Assembly: GCF_003076455.1 (NCBI RefSeq)
Contig: NZ_CP020918.1
Location: forward strand, 1,984,001 to 2,048,000
From: Flavobacterium faecale
GTDB taxonomy: Bacteria > Bacteroidota > Bacteroidia > Flavobacteriales > Flavobacteriaceae
Direction: 5' to 3'
DNA length: 64,000 nucleotides
Shown here: positions 61,841-64,000 of the stretch, one piece after another
How positions within the stretch are numbered: the first letter of the stretch is position 1
Layout: every line of letters begins with the position of its first letter
Position numbers and translations under genes: made by a program
The notes under the pieces: model-generated
The model's input: only the letters and a program-made list of their open reading frames with translations
The model's database searches: none
What the model was told of the DNA's origin: nothing

Positions 61841-62503
61841 ATGTTTTCAATTTTTAAACGAAAGAAATATCCAGAATTCTGGAAGAAGCACATCGAAAAA
61901 GTGAAAAATGCTCCAAAACAAATGAATTTTGAAGACATTCGGTTTGTGGTATTAGACACGGAAACTACGGGATTTGATTATGACAAAGATCGCATTCTTT
62001 GCATTGGTGCAGTTGCTGTTAAAAACAGTAAAATTCAAGTTGCAGATTCCTTTGAGGTGTATGTAAAACAAGATGTTTTTAATAAAGATACGGTCAAAAT
62101 TCACGGTATTCGAAGAGATGGAACAGAGGTAAAAGTTAGTGAAGAAGAGGCGCTCTTACAGTTTTTGGACTATCTCGATGATTCGATAATTGTGGCACAT
62201 CACACCAAATTTGATATGACCATGATCATGAAGGCATTGCGTAGGATAGGAGGAGGTACGGTCCGATCCAAACAACTCGATACCAATTTTATACATAAAA
62301 AAATTGCAGCCGTAGACAGTTACCAAAAAATGTATTCATTGGATGAGTTATGCGAAATCTATAATGTTAAAAAACACGATCGTCACACCGCTTTGGGTGA
62401 TGCCTTGATTACCGCTTATTTATTTTTGAAACTGACCTACAAGTACAAGAAAAACAATGTTTTGGATCTAGACGATTTAATTAAAACAAATTACAAGTTA
62501 TAA
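61841..62503 (+). CDS. DnaQ-like 3'-5' exonuclease
   Basis: A 220-residue protein of the DEDDh exonuclease family, related to the epsilon subunit of DNA polymerase III. The motifs are VLDTETTGFDYDKD (ExoI), HHTKFDMTMIMKAL (ExoII) and HDRHTALGDALITA (ExoIII, His and Asp). It follows the DUF294 gene by 2 bp and is probably cotranslated. It is more likely a nuclease working with that signalling protein than the true replicative subunit. Confidence 0.9.
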   Translation: MFSIFKRKKYPEFWKKHIEKVKNAPKQMNFEDIRFVVLDTETTGFDYDKDRILCIGAVAVKNSKIQVADSFEVYVKQDVFNKDTVKIHGIRRDGTEVKVSEEEALLQFLDYLDDSIIVAHHTKFDMTMIMKALRRIGGGTVRSKQLDTNFIHKKIAAVDSYQKMYSLDELCEIYNVKKHDRHTALGDALITAYLFLKLTYKYKKNNVLDLDDLIKTNYKL

Positions 62504-62510
62504 TTTCATC

Positions 62511-64000
62511 CTACTTGTTTTTTGTACTACTTCGCTTGAACCATTTGTAAATTTCGAGCCATAAAACAGCCAGTCCACTGGTGGCAATACACACCAAAAC
62601 AGCATTAAAATTTAAAGGAACTACCTTGAAAAAATCGGCTACTAGTGGAACATAAATGATAATGGCTAGCAACAACAAGGTGAGGCTGTTCATGAAGACC
62701 ATCATATTATTTTTGTTTTTTAGCGAAGTGAAAACAGAATAATAAAAGGAGCGATTAACCAAGGATAACATGATGTTTGAGAGTACTAATGTGGTGAAAA
62801 CCATCGTTCGTGTACTGTTCTCAGATCCTCCGGTACGAATGCTAAATTGATAAATAAATAGCACTCCGGCAGTGATGGCAAGTCCTTGAATGATGCTCAA
62901 TCCCATTTCTTTTAGCGATAAAAAAGTACTACCTAATTGCCTAGGTGGTTGCGACATGCTGTTTTTTTCGGCAGGTTCATTCTCGTATACGATAGAGCAC
63001 ATGGGACCCATAATTATTTCGAGAAAAATCACATGTACGGGAGTGAAAATATCTGGGTAAATCCAACCGAGAAATAAGGGCAGCGATACAGTAAGGATAA
63101 TAGGAATATGAATCGAAACAATGTACTGTACTGCTTTTTTAATGTTGGTATAAATGCGTCGTCCTGCTGCTACTGCCACGACCATTTTTGATAAATCATC
63201 GTCTACTAGTATAATATCTGCAGCACTTTTTGCAATTTCGGTTCCTTTTTTACCCATTGCAATTCCGATATGTGCGGCCTTCAAAGCAGGGCCATCATTT
63301 ACTCCGTCACCAATCATGGCTACCAACTGTTCGTCTTTTTTTAGAGCATTGATAACGGCCAACTTCGCTTCAGGAAACATACGAGTAAACAAAACGTTGT
63401 GATGAATCGAATGAATGAGCTGCTTTTCATCCAGTTTCATAATAGCTTCACCTTCCATAAATTGATCCGTATTTGTGATTCCGGCGCTTTTGGCAATACT
63501 TTGCGTTGTAGGACTGTTGTCTCCGGTAATTACTTTTACTTGTATCCCAGCCTCATAAAATTGTTCAAAAACCTGCTGAATATTAGCCTTTGGCGGGTCA
63601 TAAAAAACTACTAATCCTAAGAATTCAAAGGGTAAGTCTTGTTGGTCATCAGGAAAGGTATCCAACTGAAAATTAGATTTTGCGACACCCAACACACGAT
63701 AGCCTTGTGAGGCAAGTTTTGTAATAGTATTTTGAATAGTAGCACGTTCAGGTTCGGTAAGAGCAGAGACTTTTAAAATCGTTTCGGCTCCCCCTTTGGC
63801 AGCAATGATGCGCTTGCCTTGTGCATCAGCAAAGACATGCGTCATCATAGGCGGCTTGCCCTCGAGCGGGTACTCATGTACGAAGGCGTAGGCACGGCGT
63901 TGATCTATTTTTGTAGTTTGTTCGTAAACCGAATGTAAAGTGATTTCCATAGGGTCAAAAGGAACTGGTTCACTCGCCCACATAGCGATATCAATTACTT
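62511..64000 (-). CDS. cation-transporting P-type ATPase, C-terminal part
   Basis: The frame is open through position 64000, so the N-terminal half lies outside the window. About 496 residues are visible. The nucleotide-binding region shows ASEPVPFDPMEITL and AKGGAETIL (the usual KGAPE, here altered), then TGDNSPTTQSIAKSAG and the hinge MIGDGVNDGPALKAAHIGIAM. Several membrane helices follow. These are features of calcium- or other cation-type P2 ATPases. The phosphorylated DKTGT is not visible because it lies upstream. The ion cannot be assigned. Confidence 0.9.
   Translation of the reverse strand, partial: VIDIAMWASEPVPFDPMEITLHSVYEQTTKIDQRRAYAFVHEYPLEGKPPMMTHVFADAQGKRIIAAKGGAETILKVSALTEPERATIQNTITKLASQGYRVLGVAKSNFQLDTFPDDQQDLPFEFLGLVVFYDPPKANIQQVFEQFYEAGIQVKVITGDNSPTTQSIAKSAGITNTDQFMEGEAIMKLDEKQLIHSIHHNVLFTRMFPEAKLAVINALKKDEQLVAMIGDGVNDGPALKAAHIGIAMGKKGTEIAKSAADIILVDDDLSKMVVAVAAGRRIYTNIKKAVQYIVSIHIPIILTVSLPLFLGWIYPDIFTPVHVIFLEIIMGPMCSIVYENEPAEKNSMSQPPRQLGSTFLSLKEMGLSIIQGLAITAGVLFIYQFSIRTGGSENSTRTMVFTTLVLSNIMLSLVNRSFYYSVFTSLKNKNNMMVFMNSLTLLLLAIIIYVPLVADFFKVVPLNFNAVLVCIATSGLAVLWLEIYKWFKRSSTKNK

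Overview
The window looks like chromosomal DNA of a Flavobacterium-type member of the Bacteroidota. The DNA is AT-rich and genes are closely packed on both strands. Several starts are preceded by the Bacteroidota -7 promoter motif TAnnTTTG, and the tRNA gene does not encode CCA. The gene families are typical of Flavobacteriia: TonB-dependent receptors, PorT-like and OmpA-like outer-membrane proteins, DUF4290, DUF4199, YqgE/AlgH and a GlmU-like protein. Most of the window is housekeeping.

Layout. 1-5.1 kb: end of an AsmA/DUF748-like protein, a small membrane protein, an AraC regulator and a large catalase with a fused DJ-1-like domain. 5.3-6.95 kb: a complete IS1380-family insertion sequence with 16-bp terminal inverted repeats and a 5-bp target duplication. 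7.1-7.55 kb: tRNA-Met(CAT) with two tandem copies of its 3' tail and terminator region behind it. 7.7-17.2 kb: START-like protein, class IV aminotransferase, YqgE, HU, the ATPase-recQ-fmt operon, DUF493, DUF4290, murA (Asp in place of the usual catalytic Cys) and a CDF metal transporter. 17.2-25.1 kb: S41 protease lipoprotein, aroQ and several outer-membrane beta-barrel or OmpA proteins. 25.2-28.9 kb: xerD, a repeat-rich convergent gap containing a 22-copy heptamer array, rny, a probable 6S RNA, zapA and a ZapB-like coiled coil. 29-50.4 kb: M23 peptidase, TonB receptors, ABC exporter, phosphosugar mutase, glycosyltransferase, rpmE2, GlmU-like protein, alanine symporter, ABC-F ATPase, an Oar-like receptor and a hydrolase.

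The most unusual part is 50.4-58.1 kb. A three-gene minus-strand cassette (50414-52731) encodes a leucine-rich-repeat-like protein followed by two proteins that carry the C-terminal subdomain of FtsZ without its GTP-binding domain. I do not know a described system with this make-up. After a metallophosphoesterase comes an accessory block (53539-58134): a WYL-domain regulator and two DUF262 proteins of the GmrSD/SspE type. The first DUF262 gene ends at a TAA that is followed in the same frame by a further 118 codons, whose own stop overlaps the start of the second DUF262 gene. This looks like an anti-phage/restriction module.

58.2-64 kb holds a thioredoxin-like protein, a frameshifted csaA-like pseudogene, an RBBP9-like hydrolase, a cNMP/CBS/DUF294 protein paired with a DnaQ-like exonuclease, and the C-terminal part of a P-type ATPase that runs off the window.

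All assignments come from reading motifs and context. No database search was made.
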